DNA of 64,000 nt from Rhizohabitans arisaemae (GTDB taxonomy: Bacteria > Actinomycetota > Actinomycetes > Streptosporangiales > Streptosporangiaceae): positions 186,001 through 250,000 of the forward strand of contig NZ_BLRH01000009.1 in the NCBI RefSeq assembly GCF_025996515.1, given 5' to 3'. This document shows, piece by piece, positions 20,442 to 28,423 of the stretch (positions are counted from its first letter, which is position 1; the number at the start of each line of letters is the position of its first letter). The notes beneath the pieces were generated by a model. That model was given only the letters and a program-made list of their open reading frames with translations. It was not told the origin of the DNA and searched no databases. The translations under genes and the position numbers were made by a program.

Positions 20442-21811
20442 GGCGTCGATCCCGCCTGGAGCACGGCGGATCGGCCCGCCGGGACGGCTCCCCGGTCCAG
20501 CGCGCCCCTGATCCAGGTCTCGCAACTCATGGTCATCGCGATGTCGAAGGCGTCCCGGCAGTGCCGACGCCAGTCCGGCCGGATGAGTCCCAGCTCGAGG
20601 CTGTGGTCCGGTTCCCGGACCACAGCCTGCCAGTAACGCCGGTAGGCCTTGTAGCAGCGCTGCCGCCGCCCGGCCAGCACGGTCTCGAACCCGGCGGGGA
20701 GCAGCCGGGCGACCAGCCCCTTCCCCCGCATGTACGCGTTCGGCTGCTCCGGGGCGAACCGGGCGGTGAGCGGGAGATGGTAGGAGTACCGCGCGAACGT
20801 CGGATCCAGGAACGGCATGATCTCGGGGATGTCCCCCGCGTCGGCGAGCAGGTCGTAAGGGAACAGCCGGTGCATCAGGGTCGCCTCGGCCCAGGTGGCG
20901 CGGGCGGCGACGGTCACCCGCAGGGACTCCTCCTGAAAAGCGGACATCCATTCGCGTACGGGGATCGCCGCCTGGTCGGTCAGCACCGGGGCGCCGCGGT
21001 CGGTGGTGAACCCCGGCCACGCCGTGGCCCAGTAGAGCTGGGCGCGGGCCGCGCCACCGATCCGCCCGGTGGCTGCCAGCAGCCGGTTGATCCCGCCGCC
21101 GTCCGCCGTGTCCGCGCGGTAGCTCGCGCCCGCCCGCCACTCGCGCCGCCGGGCGAACTCGGCAGCCAGGTAGAGCGGTACCTGCAGGAGCTGATCGGCC
21201 CCGTTCCCCTGCAGGAGCACGGTCGCGCCCCGGTCGGCGGCGGCCTGGACCAGGCCGGCGTGCAGTCGCGGCCACGCGTCGAAGCGCGGCCCGGCGGGAC
21301 CCCAGGGCGGTTCCGGCCACATCGAGGCCTGCGCGGATACCGCCACCAGCTCGGCGTCGGCCCGCAGGAACTCAAGCTGCCTGGCCACCAGGCTTCGAGT
21401 GCGCCGTCCCGTGTCGTCGGCGATGTCGAGCACGACGACGATCAGCCGCCGGCCGTCCCGCCGGCACAGCCGCGCCGCCGTGTCGATCAAAGCGGCCGAG
21501 TCCATGCCGCCCGACCCGGCGATCGCCACGTGGTCGTGGTCGCCCATCGCGTCGGCCACCGCCGCGCGGAACCGGTCGGTGAACTCCTCCGGATCGGAGG
21601 TGCCGTCAGGTCGGGGCGGCGCCGGCCGTACCCGCTCGGCGCCGGCCCACGGCGGGATCGGGTACAGGTCGCGGGTGAGGCCGGGCAGTCCGAAGTAGAC
21701 CGCCAGGTTGTTCACCGAGAACTCCCCACCGAGTTCGTTCGCCGCGTCCCGGGAACGGAGTCGGGCGTCGAACGGGTCCTGGCCGGGCCCCGGCCGGCTG
21801 TAGCGGAACAT
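20438..21811 (-). CDS. Asparagine-synthetase-like amide synthetase, PP-loop only (copy 1)
   Basis: About 457 residues. There is no N-terminal Cys glutaminase (Ntn) domain; a short N-terminal remnant leads straight into the ATP pyrophosphatase domain with IAGSGGMDSAALID (near 103), second-site LLQGNGADQLLQ, and MPFLDPTFARYSYHLPL. The lack of glutaminase argues against making asparagine and for ATP-driven amide formation on another amine, as in lasso cyclases and beta-lactam synthetases. ATG at 21811 has GAGG eight bases upstream; GTG 21817 is an alternative. Coupled upstream to the S9 peptidase and downstream to the GT. Together with copy 2 it gives two intact PP-loop enzymes in one operon. 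Confidence 0.88.
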   Translation of the reverse strand: MFRYSRPGPGQDPFDARLRSRDAANELGGEFSVNNLAVYFGLPGLTRDLYPIPPWAGAERVRPAPPRPDGTSDPEEFTDRFRAAVADAMGDHDHVAIAGSGGMDSAALIDTAARLCRRDGRRLIVVVLDIADDTGRRTRSLVARQLEFLRADAELVAVSAQASMWPEPPWGPAGPRFDAWPRLHAGLVQAAADRGATVLLQGNGADQLLQVPLYLAAEFARRREWRAGASYRADTADGGGINRLLAATGRIGGAARAQLYWATAWPGFTTDRGAPVLTDQAAIPVREWMSAFQEESLRVTVAARATWAEATLMHRLFPYDLLADAGDIPEIMPFLDPTFARYSYHLPLTARFAPEQPNAYMRGKGLVARLLPAGFETVLAGRRQRCYKAYRRYWQAVVREPDHSLELGLIRPDWRRHCRDAFDIAMTMSCETWIRGALDRGAVPAGRSAVLQAGSTP

Positions 21812-21820
21812 GGTCACACC

Positions 21821-23614
21821 TCACTGCCTTCGGAATCGACTGCGCAGAAAGCGGTCCACCAGCCGCGCGAGGATCACCCGGTTCGCGGGCCTGCGGATGC
21901 CGTGTCCCTCGTCGGGGAAGACGGCGAGGCGGCACGGGCTGCCGGACTCGCGCAGTGCGGCCGCCATCCGCTCGGCCTGGGTCACGGGCATCAGGCGGTC
22001 CCGCGCGCCGTGCACGAGCAGCACGGGAGTGTGGCAGGCGGCGGCGTGGGTGAGCGGCGATCGCGCGGCCAGCAGGTCCCGGTCCCGGTCCGGATGGCCC
22101 AGCCGGTGCAGGAAGAGCGCGTGCAGGTACGACCGTTCGCGGGTGAACGGCTCGGTCAGCGCGACGAGGTCGCTCGCGGCGCAGACCGCCACCGACGCCG
22201 CGAACACCTTCGGTCCCATGGTGGCCGCCGCCAGGGCCGCGTAGCCGCCGTAGGAGGTCCCCATGATCGCCAGTCGTGCCGGATCGGCATACCCGGCGGC
22301 CACCGCCCAGCGCACGGCGTCGGTCAGGTCGGACTGCATGCGCCCGCCCCAATCCCGGTCCGCGGCGTTCATGTGATCGACGCCGTACCCTTCCGAGCCG
22401 CGGAAGTTGAGCTGGAGGCACGCGTACCCGCGGCTCGCCAGCCACTGCACATCGGGGTTGTACTCCCAGTCGTCCCTGGCCCACGGCCCGCCGTGGGGCA
22501 GGACCACAGCCGGTCCCGGCCCACGCTTCGGCAGGGTCAGGTATCCCTCCAGCGGCAGCCCGTCGGAGGCCTCGATCCGGTACGGCCGGGTGCGGGCGAG
22601 CCGCCGGGCGGCGACGGTCCGCCGGTGCCGTGGGACGGGATGCGCGCTCCGGTTCCGCCGATCCCACACGACATAGCGGGGCGGCATCCGGTCGGCGTCG
22701 TACCGGACGAGCCATGTCTCGCCGTCGGCGGAAGTCGCGATGACCCGGTAGTCGGCCGGGTACAGGGTGCCGAGCCGGTGCAGGTCCGCGGCGGCGCTCG
22801 CGGTGAGCGGCAGATGCCCGCGGCGCACGCCGACCGTCCGGATGGCCATCGGGTGCTGATCGACGGGGTGCAGCAGGACCGCGTCGGCGTCTCTGCCCGG
22901 CTGCTCGGCCACGATGCGGAGCGTGCCGGTGCCGAGATCCAGTATGGCGAGGCGCAGGTGCTTGGCCCCGAGCGGACCGTGCAGGAAGAGCCCGGCGCCG
23001 TCCGCCGTGACGTCACCGGGATGGGTGAGCAGCGAGTCGGGCGGAGCGAACCTGCGCACCTCCGGCCACCGGCCGGTCGCGTGATCGCGGCTGAACACCA
23101 CGAGGGTCCCGTCCGGATCCCAGCGGATCCCGCAGCGAGGCTCGTCCCGGCGGTCGAACAGGCAGCGGTCCACCTCCGGTGGCACGTCGATCGGGATGAC
23201 GACCGGCCCCCGGCCGTCGCCGGGGACGACCCGGTGCAGTCCGCCGCCGGTGCGGACCACCACTCCCCGCGCCCGGTGCAGATCCGGGTCCATCAGGGTG
23301 GGCTCGCCGTCGAGTGCCACCGGCGTGAGAGGCCCGGCTCCGAGCTCGGCCATCAGGAGCCGTTCCGCTCCGCCGGGGTCGGGGCTGCCGGTGAGGAAGA
23401 TCGTGCTGTTGTCCGGGCACCACGCGTGGGCGCTGATTCCCCCGGAGAGGGTCGCGACGGTGGTCCGGACGCGGCGCCGCCAGTCGAGTACCGTGAGCCG
23501 CCCCCCGTACGCGTGGTTGGTCACCACGCCGACCCTGCTGCCGTCCGGGGCGAGCCCGATGCCCGCCACGTCGCAGTCGGCGTAGAGTTCCGCCGCCGAG
23601 GGCCCGCTCAGCAT
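21821..23614 (-). CDS. S9-family (prolyl oligopeptidase clan) serine peptidase
   Basis: 597 residues. The N-terminal beta-propeller (about 1-330) has repeats such as AGIGLAPDGSRVGVV and AHAWCPDNSTIFLTG. The C-terminal alpha/beta hydrolase has catalytic Ser in MGTSYGGYA (near 455), Asp in HGARDRLMP (near 538) and His in DEGHGIRR (near 570). The ATG at 23614 overlaps the upstream AS-like stop; the longer in-frame extension is shadow. The ALAAATMGPKVFAASVAVC context resembles S9B/S9C (dipeptidyl or acylaminoacyl peptidase-like) members. Propeller-gated enzymes accept short peptides, fitting maturation of a small precursor. No signal peptide, so it acts in the cytosol. Being embedded between two AS-like genes strongly suggests a processing role. 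Confidence 0.92.
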   Translation of the reverse strand: MLSGPSAAELYADCDVAGIGLAPDGSRVGVVTNHAYGGRLTVLDWRRRVRTTVATLSGGISAHAWCPDNSTIFLTGSPDPGGAERLLMAELGAGPLTPVALDGEPTLMDPDLHRARGVVVRTGGGLHRVVPGDGRGPVVIPIDVPPEVDRCLFDRRDEPRCGIRWDPDGTLVVFSRDHATGRWPEVRRFAPPDSLLTHPGDVTADGAGLFLHGPLGAKHLRLAILDLGTGTLRIVAEQPGRDADAVLLHPVDQHPMAIRTVGVRRGHLPLTASAAADLHRLGTLYPADYRVIATSADGETWLVRYDADRMPPRYVVWDRRNRSAHPVPRHRRTVAARRLARTRPYRIEASDGLPLEGYLTLPKRGPGPAVVLPHGGPWARDDWEYNPDVQWLASRGYACLQLNFRGSEGYGVDHMNAADRDWGGRMQSDLTDAVRWAVAAGYADPARLAIMGTSYGGYAALAAATMGPKVFAASVAVCAASDLVALTEPFTRERSYLHALFLHRLGHPDRDRDLLAARSPLTHAAACHTPVLLVHGARDRLMPVTQAERMAAALRESGSPCRLAVFPDEGHGIRRPANRVILARLVDRFLRSRFRRQ

Positions 23615-25083
23615 GGTTCCGCGCCGAAGGCCAGCGCGCCGCGGATCCACTGCTCCACATTGCGCAGGGCGGCCGGCAGCCTGGGGTGGATCCGGTCCAG
23701 ATCGCGCTTGTCCAGTGGCCGGACCAGGCCGAGGTCGACGCTGACCAGGCCGTCGTCGGGCAGCATGTCGAGCTCGTACTCGCGGAAGATGTGCGAGTAG
23801 CTCTGCTTGTACGTGGGCGCGACGGCCAGGTAGGACTCCGGAAGGAGCCGGAAGTGCAGTGGCTTGTACCAGTGGTACGGCGGAGCCTTCGAGTAACGGA
23901 AGCGATCGGCGATCGGCAGGCCGAGGGCGTACCGGATGAACGACGGCTCCAGAAAGGGTGACGCCTCGTAGATCGGCACACCGGCCGGGTGCGCCGCGTA
24001 GGCCAGCGGGTAGATCGAGTCCCACAGCGAGGCCTGGGACCAGGTCTGCCGGTCCGCGGCGAACCGCTCGAACCGGGCCCGCCGCCACCGGCGCGCGGCC
24101 GCCTCCACCACGGGCCGGAACCGATCGGTGACCACGGGACTCGGCAGAGGACGGAGCTGACGACCGAAGGCGAACGCCGCGTAGAGGTCGAAGGACCGCT
24201 CCGGGGGAAGCGCCCGGGCTCCACCGCTGACCACCTCGGCCATGAGCTCGACGACGGTGTCGCCCTTGACGAAGCCCAGCTGGTAACCGCGCAGGTCGCG
24301 CCACCGGCGAGCCGCGACGAGGTCGGGAGTCATGAACTGCCAGGCGGCGAGCACCTCGTCTCCGCCCACGCCGGTCAACAGCACCTCGGCGCCCTCGGCG
24401 GCGACGAGGTCGACCATGGCCCGGTGCAGCCGGGTGTAGTAGTCGATCCGGATACCCGCCGGACTCCAGCCGGGTTCCGGCAACGAACGCCAGTCCACCG
24501 GCATGACCTTCAGCTCGCAGGGCACTTCCATGGCTTTGAGCTGCCGGTGTGCCAGCTGTCCCGTCGGCACGCCGTACTGATCGTCCAGATTCCACACGAT
24601 CGCCAGTAGCCGGCGGCCCTCCGCCCTGCAGATCTCGGCGGCGGTGACCAGGACGCTGGTGGAGTCCAGGCCCCCGGAGTACATCACGGCGACCACGTCG
24701 GCCTCTCCGATGCACGCCTTCACCGCGTCCCGGAAAGCGTCCCGCAGGTCGGACACCGAGGAAGAGCCGGGCCGGTGACCGGAGACCGGCTCCTCCAGCC
24801 GGGAAACCCCCTCCCACGGGCAGGCCGGTGGAAACTCCGCTTCCAGAAACGGGTTCTCCAGATTGATCGCGATCTTCTCCAGGGAAAACCGCGGAGTGCC
24901 GTCGATCAGCGACAGCGGGTCGTTCGCGGTCTCGCCGGTACGGTCGGCGATGAAAACCGGCCTCTGCGCCAGTGGAGTTCGCGCTTGCGCCATATCCCGC
25001 TGCGCCGTGTCCGTCCGTACCGCGCGCGCCTGTATGGGGCGAGGGGAGCCACCGCGGTGGCCCCCCTCGTTGGGAATAGGCAT
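23608..25083 (-). CDS. Asparagine-synthetase-like amide synthetase, PP-loop only (copy 2)
   Basis: 491 residues. It has an intact PP-loop MYSGGLDSTSVLV (near 137), second-site LLTGVGGDEVLAAW, and the synthetase C-terminal helix region SPFLEPSFIRYALGLP with YKPLHFRLLPESYL. The glutaminase domain is missing; the first 90 residues are a truncated, Cys-free remnant. ATG at 25083 follows the candidate precursor peptide stop by only nine bases, with GGGA just ahead, so the two are translationally coupled. This geometry (short peptide then ATP-dependent amide synthetase) resembles lasso peptide operons, but the RRE and transglutaminase-like leader protease of that class are absent. It is probably a macrolactam- or isopeptide-forming enzyme (inference). 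Confidence 0.88.
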   Translation of the reverse strand: MPIPNEGGHRGGSPRPIQARAVRTDTAQRDMAQARTPLAQRPVFIADRTGETANDPLSLIDGTPRFSLEKIAINLENPFLEAEFPPACPWEGVSRLEEPVSGHRPGSSSVSDLRDAFRDAVKACIGEADVVAVMYSGGLDSTSVLVTAAEICRAEGRRLLAIVWNLDDQYGVPTGQLAHRQLKAMEVPCELKVMPVDWRSLPEPGWSPAGIRIDYYTRLHRAMVDLVAAEGAEVLLTGVGGDEVLAAWQFMTPDLVAARRWRDLRGYQLGFVKGDTVVELMAEVVSGGARALPPERSFDLYAAFAFGRQLRPLPSPVVTDRFRPVVEAAARRWRRARFERFAADRQTWSQASLWDSIYPLAYAAHPAGVPIYEASPFLEPSFIRYALGLPIADRFRYSKAPPYHWYKPLHFRLLPESYLAVAPTYKQSYSHIFREYELDMLPDDGLVSVDLGLVRPLDKRDLDRIHPRLPAALRNVEQWIRGALAFGAEPC

Positions 25084-25092
25084 TATTCCCGG

Positions 25093-25272
25093 TTACCGGC
25101 CTCTACGGAGGGCGATCGACGAGCGAACACTCGCCACGATCTCCGTTACCGCACGCAGATTACGCGTAATCGAGGACTCCTTCTTCGCCGGAGCCGCAGT
25201 GGAAACCAGCAGGTTTCCTCCGCAGCGCCGTGCCCCGCCACAACTGTCGCGGGGGTCATCGGAATGGCTCAT
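25093..25272 (-). CDS. Candidate RiPP precursor peptide, 59 residues
   Basis: The ATG at 25272 is preceded by AAAGGA seven bases upstream and sits about 40 nt from a predicted transcription start. An in-frame extension to 25347 overlaps the promoter and is rejected. The product begins MSHSDDPRDSCGGARRCGG; a Ser/Thr/Ala/Pro linker runs to about residue 28, followed by a basic, helix-prone C-terminal half (about 33-57) with alternating Ile/Val/Leu and Arg. It has two Cys (11 and 17), each followed by Gly-Gly, and Pro at 7 and 28. It is the first gene of the operon with two AS-like synthetases, an S9 peptidase, a GT and a PhyH. Its size, position and composition suggest a precursor substrate with an N-terminal core and C-terminal recognition helix, but no known family is recognised and a plain small protein remains possible. 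Confidence 0.6.
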   Translation of the reverse strand: MSHSDDPRDSCGGARRCGGNLLVSTAAPAKKESSITRNLRAVTEIVASVRSSIALRRGR

Positions 25273-25318
25273 ACCATTTCCTTTCCCTATAGAAGGTGAG
25301 CGGTTGCAACCATTCCGC

Positions 25319-25347
25319 AGATTAGAAGGCAGGCGATAATGGGTCAA
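25319..25347 (-). promoter_or_regulatory. Sigma70-type promoter of the peptide operon
   Basis: Read on the minus strand: -35 TTGACC, 17-bp spacer, -10 TAATCT, then about 40 bases to the peptide ATG with an AT-rich 5' leader. This is the best promoter match noticed in the window. It fixes the peptide start at 25272 and predicts high expression of the peptide relative to the downstream enzymes. Confidence 0.7.
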
Positions 25348-25517
25348 ATATTGCGCCCATCGCCCTCATTCATGAATTTCATCGATATCAATAGCTAATT
25401 CCGCGTGTCGCGGCCCGGCGCCGATGGACGGTGGGTAACCCCGGACCGAATTCACGCCGTACGAGAACACCGGACACACCGCGACCTCCCAGCCCGGCAT
25501 CGGAAATCCCCGGTTGA

Positions 25518-26651
25518 TCACCGGGCTAGGTCGCGTCCACGTTCCTGAAGCTCCTTCGCGAAGTCGCGCCAGGTCTCGGCGCAGTACATGGCCAGATCCG
25601 CGACGATGAGCGTGAGATGCGGCGGCACGGCCTCGATCATGTCCGAGCGGCGGTCCTCGGCATGCCCTTGCACGTGCAGCCAGCGAAGCAACTCCCTGCC
25701 CGCGTCCGTGAACCGCAGTGACGGATCCTTCTGCAACGACCGCAGCCGCGCCAGCGCCTTCCGGTCCTCGTTCCGCCGCGCTTCCGCGAGAGCCGCCGCC
25801 TCAAGCCCGAGCACCGCGGGATCGGACCCGTCCTCTCCGCAGCCGTCCGTTCCCAGGCCGTTGACCGGCCGGTTGACTCCGTCGCCGACATGGGCTCCGC
25901 CCCGGCCCTTGAGCGCGACCGGATCCTCTCCCCGGCGCATCCGCTCTCTGACGTCGTGCGCGGTTCCCAGGGACACCTCGGCGTCCTTGGCGATCTCCCT
26001 GAGCGTCGCACCCGGACGGGCGGCTATCACATCGGCGGCGCGGCGCCGGCCGTCCACGGCGCTGAGCGGCCGGCGTCTCCCGTCCTTGCCGAGCCTGCTG
26101 TTCGACTGAGGATCCTCCTCGGTTGAATGCCGGCGTAACCCCGCAACCGTCTTGGCGGACAACCCTGCGGCCTCCGCGATCGCGCGATCGGACATGTGCG
26201 GCTGCGAGCACAGGATGCGCAGGGCGGCCGCCCGCCGATCCGCCAGCGAGAGTGGCATCCCGTGTGCGATGTTGGCCTTCACCGCGAGGATGAAGGCGTC
26301 CTCCTCGCAACCGTCGAAGAACTCGACCTCGATCGAACGATGGCCCCTCAGGATGGCCGCCCGCAGGCGATGCATACCGTCGATGACCTTCAAGGTGGGC
26401 TTGTGGACGAGAATCGGCGGCAACGTGGCGTCGGTCTCGGCGAGCCGCCGGATGTGCGCCTCGTCCTCTCCCGACAGGCGAGGTGAGTCGCCGGGGTGCA
26501 GCAAACCGATCTCGACCCTGCGCGTCTTCTGTGGATACGGCCTCGGGTGCCGATAGCGGTTTGGCCCCGAAGTGTCATGGAGTACGCACGGATCGTCGTC
26601 CGACGAGCCTTTGACGGTTGGCAGCGATTTTAGTTCTGGTTGAACACTCAC
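25518..26651 (-). CDS. StrR/NovG-like ParB-domain transcriptional regulator
   Basis: About 377 residues from GTG at 26651 with GGGGGAGG just upstream. The N-terminal ParB/Sulfiredoxin-like domain shows SPRLSGEDEAHIRRL, LPPILVHKPTLKVIDGMHRL and HRSIEVEFFDGCEEDAFI, followed by helix-turn-helix DRAIAEAAGLSAKTVAGLRR (about 150) and a second HTH-like TLREIAKDAEVSLGTAHDVR. This arrangement is that of pathway-specific activators such as StrR and NovG rather than chromosome-partitioning ParB. It lies directly upstream of the peptide operon and divergent from the GNAT, so it is the likely cluster activator. Family targets are inverted repeats of the GTTCGAC type; no perfect copy was seen by eye. Confidence 0.87.
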   Translation of the reverse strand: MSVQPELKSLPTVKGSSDDDPCVLHDTSGPNRYRHPRPYPQKTRRVEIGLLHPGDSPRLSGEDEAHIRRLAETDATLPPILVHKPTLKVIDGMHRLRAAILRGHRSIEVEFFDGCEEDAFILAVKANIAHGMPLSLADRRAAALRILCSQPHMSDRAIAEAAGLSAKTVAGLRRHSTEEDPQSNSRLGKDGRRRPLSAVDGRRRAADVIAARPGATLREIAKDAEVSLGTAHDVRERMRRGEDPVALKGRGGAHVGDGVNRPVNGLGTDGCGEDGSDPAVLGLEAAALAEARRNEDRKALARLRSLQKDPSLRFTDAGRELLRWLHVQGHAEDRRSDMIEAVPPHLTLIVADLAMYCAETWRDFAKELQERGRDLAR

Positions 26652-26978
26652 CTTTCCTCCCCCGTAGCAGTCAGGAACAGTGAAATGGCCAAGCCCCCCA
26701 CCGTGGCCTCGGCAGACTCGAAACACCGCGCGTAGAACTCGGCGCTGCGCGAGGATCCACCCGCACACCGCTGGAGACGGTTCAACATGCGCGGCGGCCA
26801 CAGCTGCTCGTCACATCATGGGGCGTAGTGATGTGATCGAGATAGACATATAAGAACATTGCCCCGCACCCGAAGATGTCCCTGGATTACGGACATGCCC
26901 TCCCGATTCATTCGAGAGTGGACTGAGTGCTTTCACTCGTGATAGCTCCGTACCGTGCATCGAAGCCGGGAAGAGTCG
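26652..26978. promoter_or_regulatory. Divergent regulatory region between StrR-like gene and GNAT
   Basis: A 327-bp non-coding stretch, AT-rich in its right half. An imperfect inverted repeat (TTCGAGAGTG ... CACTCG) lies near 26910-26940 and could be a regulator site; the match to the StrR consensus is weak. The open frames crossing it are shadows of the GNAT gene. No RNA gene seen. Confidence 0.35.
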
Positions 26979-27512
26979 GTGACCACACCGATCACCAACA
27001 CAGAGATCAGACCGCTGGCCTCGGGTGATATAGAGCAAGTCAGGCTCCTGTGGGGAACCAACGTGCTCGACGATCTGGAGATCCTCTCCTACGACCGCTG
27101 GGGGCCCGGTGTCGCGGTACCCGCGCGGACGGACGTCGCCGAGGTCAAAGTCCAGACCCTGGACCCCAAGGAGGGCATGACCCGCCTGCTCGAACACCTG
27201 CTCACCGCGGAAGACGCGTTCTGCCTGGTGTCCGCGGAGGGCGATGACGTGCACGGATACGTCGTGGCCGGCATCCACGACCAAGGCGTCAACGATTTCC
27301 GATCCGGCCGGATCGACGAGCTCTACGTCCGGGAGGACCGCCGACGCCGCGGCATCGCCACCCGCCTGGTGCGCGCCGCCCTGTCCGAGCTGCGGAACAG
27401 GGACGCCTGGGTCTTCAAGGTCGAGGTGAACAAGACCTGGCAGCACGGAAGGCGGTTCTGGGACGCCCAGCGGTGGGAGCAGGACGCGGTGGTCTACAGG
27501 TTGTACGACTGA
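26979..27512 (+). CDS. GNAT-family N-acetyltransferase
   Basis: 177 residues from GTG at 26979 with GGAAGAG upstream; an earlier GTG at 26955 is possible. The GNAT acetyl-CoA-binding motif A is clear: IDELYVREDRRRRGIATRLVRAAL, with the Arg/Gly-X-X-Gly/Ala turn RRGIA, followed by motif B VFKVEVNKTWQHGRRFWDAQRW. It acetylates an amine, cytosolic. Co-oriented with the PhyH gene 14 bases downstream, so probably co-transcribed. In this setting it could serve tailoring or self-resistance to an amine-containing product. The substrate is unknown. Confidence 0.88.
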   Translation: MTTPITNTEIRPLASGDIEQVRLLWGTNVLDDLEILSYDRWGPGVAVPARTDVAEVKVQTLDPKEGMTRLLEHLLTAEDAFCLVSAEGDDVHGYVVAGIHDQGVNDFRSGRIDELYVREDRRRRGIATRLVRAALSELRNRDAWVFKVEVNKTWQHGRRFWDAQRWEQDAVVYRLYD

Positions 27513-27526
27513 GGGAGGACGAACGG

Positions 27527-28417
27527 GTGGACGACGAGGTTGAACTCGGCGCCGGCGGGGAGACCGTCAGGGCACGACTCAGAGACCACGGCTACTTCGT
27601 CGTACGCGGGCTGCTGCCCGCCGACGCCGTGCACGCCGTACGCCGGGACATATCCGCGGTCTACGGCGCCCACGGGTGGCTGTCTCCGGACGCCGATCCC
27701 AGTGATCTTTTGCCGGACGCGCGCCGCCGGGACGGCGCACCGGGATGGTGGCGATTCGCCGAGGACATTCAGCGTCTGGAGTCCTTCCATCGCCTGGCGC
27801 ACCACCGGGCGCTCGGTTCACTGATGGCCACGATCATCGGCGGCAACGTGCTCAACCATCCCCGGCGCCACCTCACGATCGTCAATCCCGAGTTCTGGGT
27901 GCCGCCGCATCAGGAGTACACCTACATCCAAGGCACCGTGGACTTCTTCACCGCGTTCGTGCCCTTCACCACGCTCACCCCCGGCGCGGGCGCCCTGCGG
28001 ATCCTCCAGGAGGACGACCTGCGCCGGATCAGGCCGCTGCGGATCCTCCCGACCCGTGGTGTGGAGGCTCGCGTCGACGAGACCGAGGGCACCTGGGCGG
28101 AGTTCGCACTGGTGCCCGGCGACGTGGTCGTCATGCACTCACTCGTCACCCGCGGGCTGGCCGAGAACACCGGGCCCGCGATCCAGCTCGCCGCCCAGTA
28201 CCGCTTCCAGTCACGCCGTCTCCCCGTGGTCAAGGCCTCCTTGAAGCCGGAGCACTACCCCCGGCTTCCCGATTGGCCCCAGATCACCAGGGGATGGTCG
28301 TCCCGAAAGTGGATCACGCCGCCGCTGGTCCCCCGGCTGGTGCCGTACACCATGCCGTCGGAGCTGGAGACCTGGCACGAGACCCTGGCCACGCCGGTCT
28401 CGTCGTACCTGGCCTGA
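27527..28417 (+). CDS. PhyH-like dioxygenase (third of three), HxE variant
   Basis: 296 residues from GTG at 27527, with GGGAGG nine bases upstream, right after the GNAT stop. The jelly-roll core is recognisable: DHGYFVVRGLLPADAVHAVR near the N-terminus, metal motif PPHQEYTYIQG (HxE instead of HxD), TPGAGALRIL, and distal His in VVMHSLVTRG. HxE is tolerated in some family members, so activity is plausible but not certain. It ends 6 bases from the convergent MMPL gene. Likely role: hydroxylation of a cluster intermediate; the substrate is unknown. Confidence 0.82.
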   Translation: MDDEVELGAGGETVRARLRDHGYFVVRGLLPADAVHAVRRDISAVYGAHGWLSPDADPSDLLPDARRRDGAPGWWRFAEDIQRLESFHRLAHHRALGSLMATIIGGNVLNHPRRHLTIVNPEFWVPPHQEYTYIQGTVDFFTAFVPFTTLTPGAGALRILQEDDLRRIRPLRILPTRGVEARVDETEGTWAEFALVPGDVVVMHSLVTRGLAENTGPAIQLAAQYRFQSRRLPVVKASLKPEHYPRLPDWPQITRGWSSRKWITPPLVPRLVPYTMPSELETWHETLATPVSSYLA

Positions 28418-28423
28418 ACGTCC

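Noticed and set aside
20174-23800. 1208-codon plus-strand open frame
   Set aside because: Antisense shadow of the GT, AS-like and S9 genes, Arg/Pro/Gly-rich with no family pattern; typical GC3-driven artefact.
20438-25272. Classical lasso peptide cluster
   Set aside because: AS-like enzyme, peptide and exporter are present, but no RRE/PqqD-like B1 protein or transglutaminase-like B2 protease is found, and the peptide lacks the usual leader signature.
25273-25347. N-terminal extension of the 59-residue peptide to an ATG at 25347
   Set aside because: It overlaps the -10 and -35 boxes and has no ribosome site; the ATG at 25272 has both.
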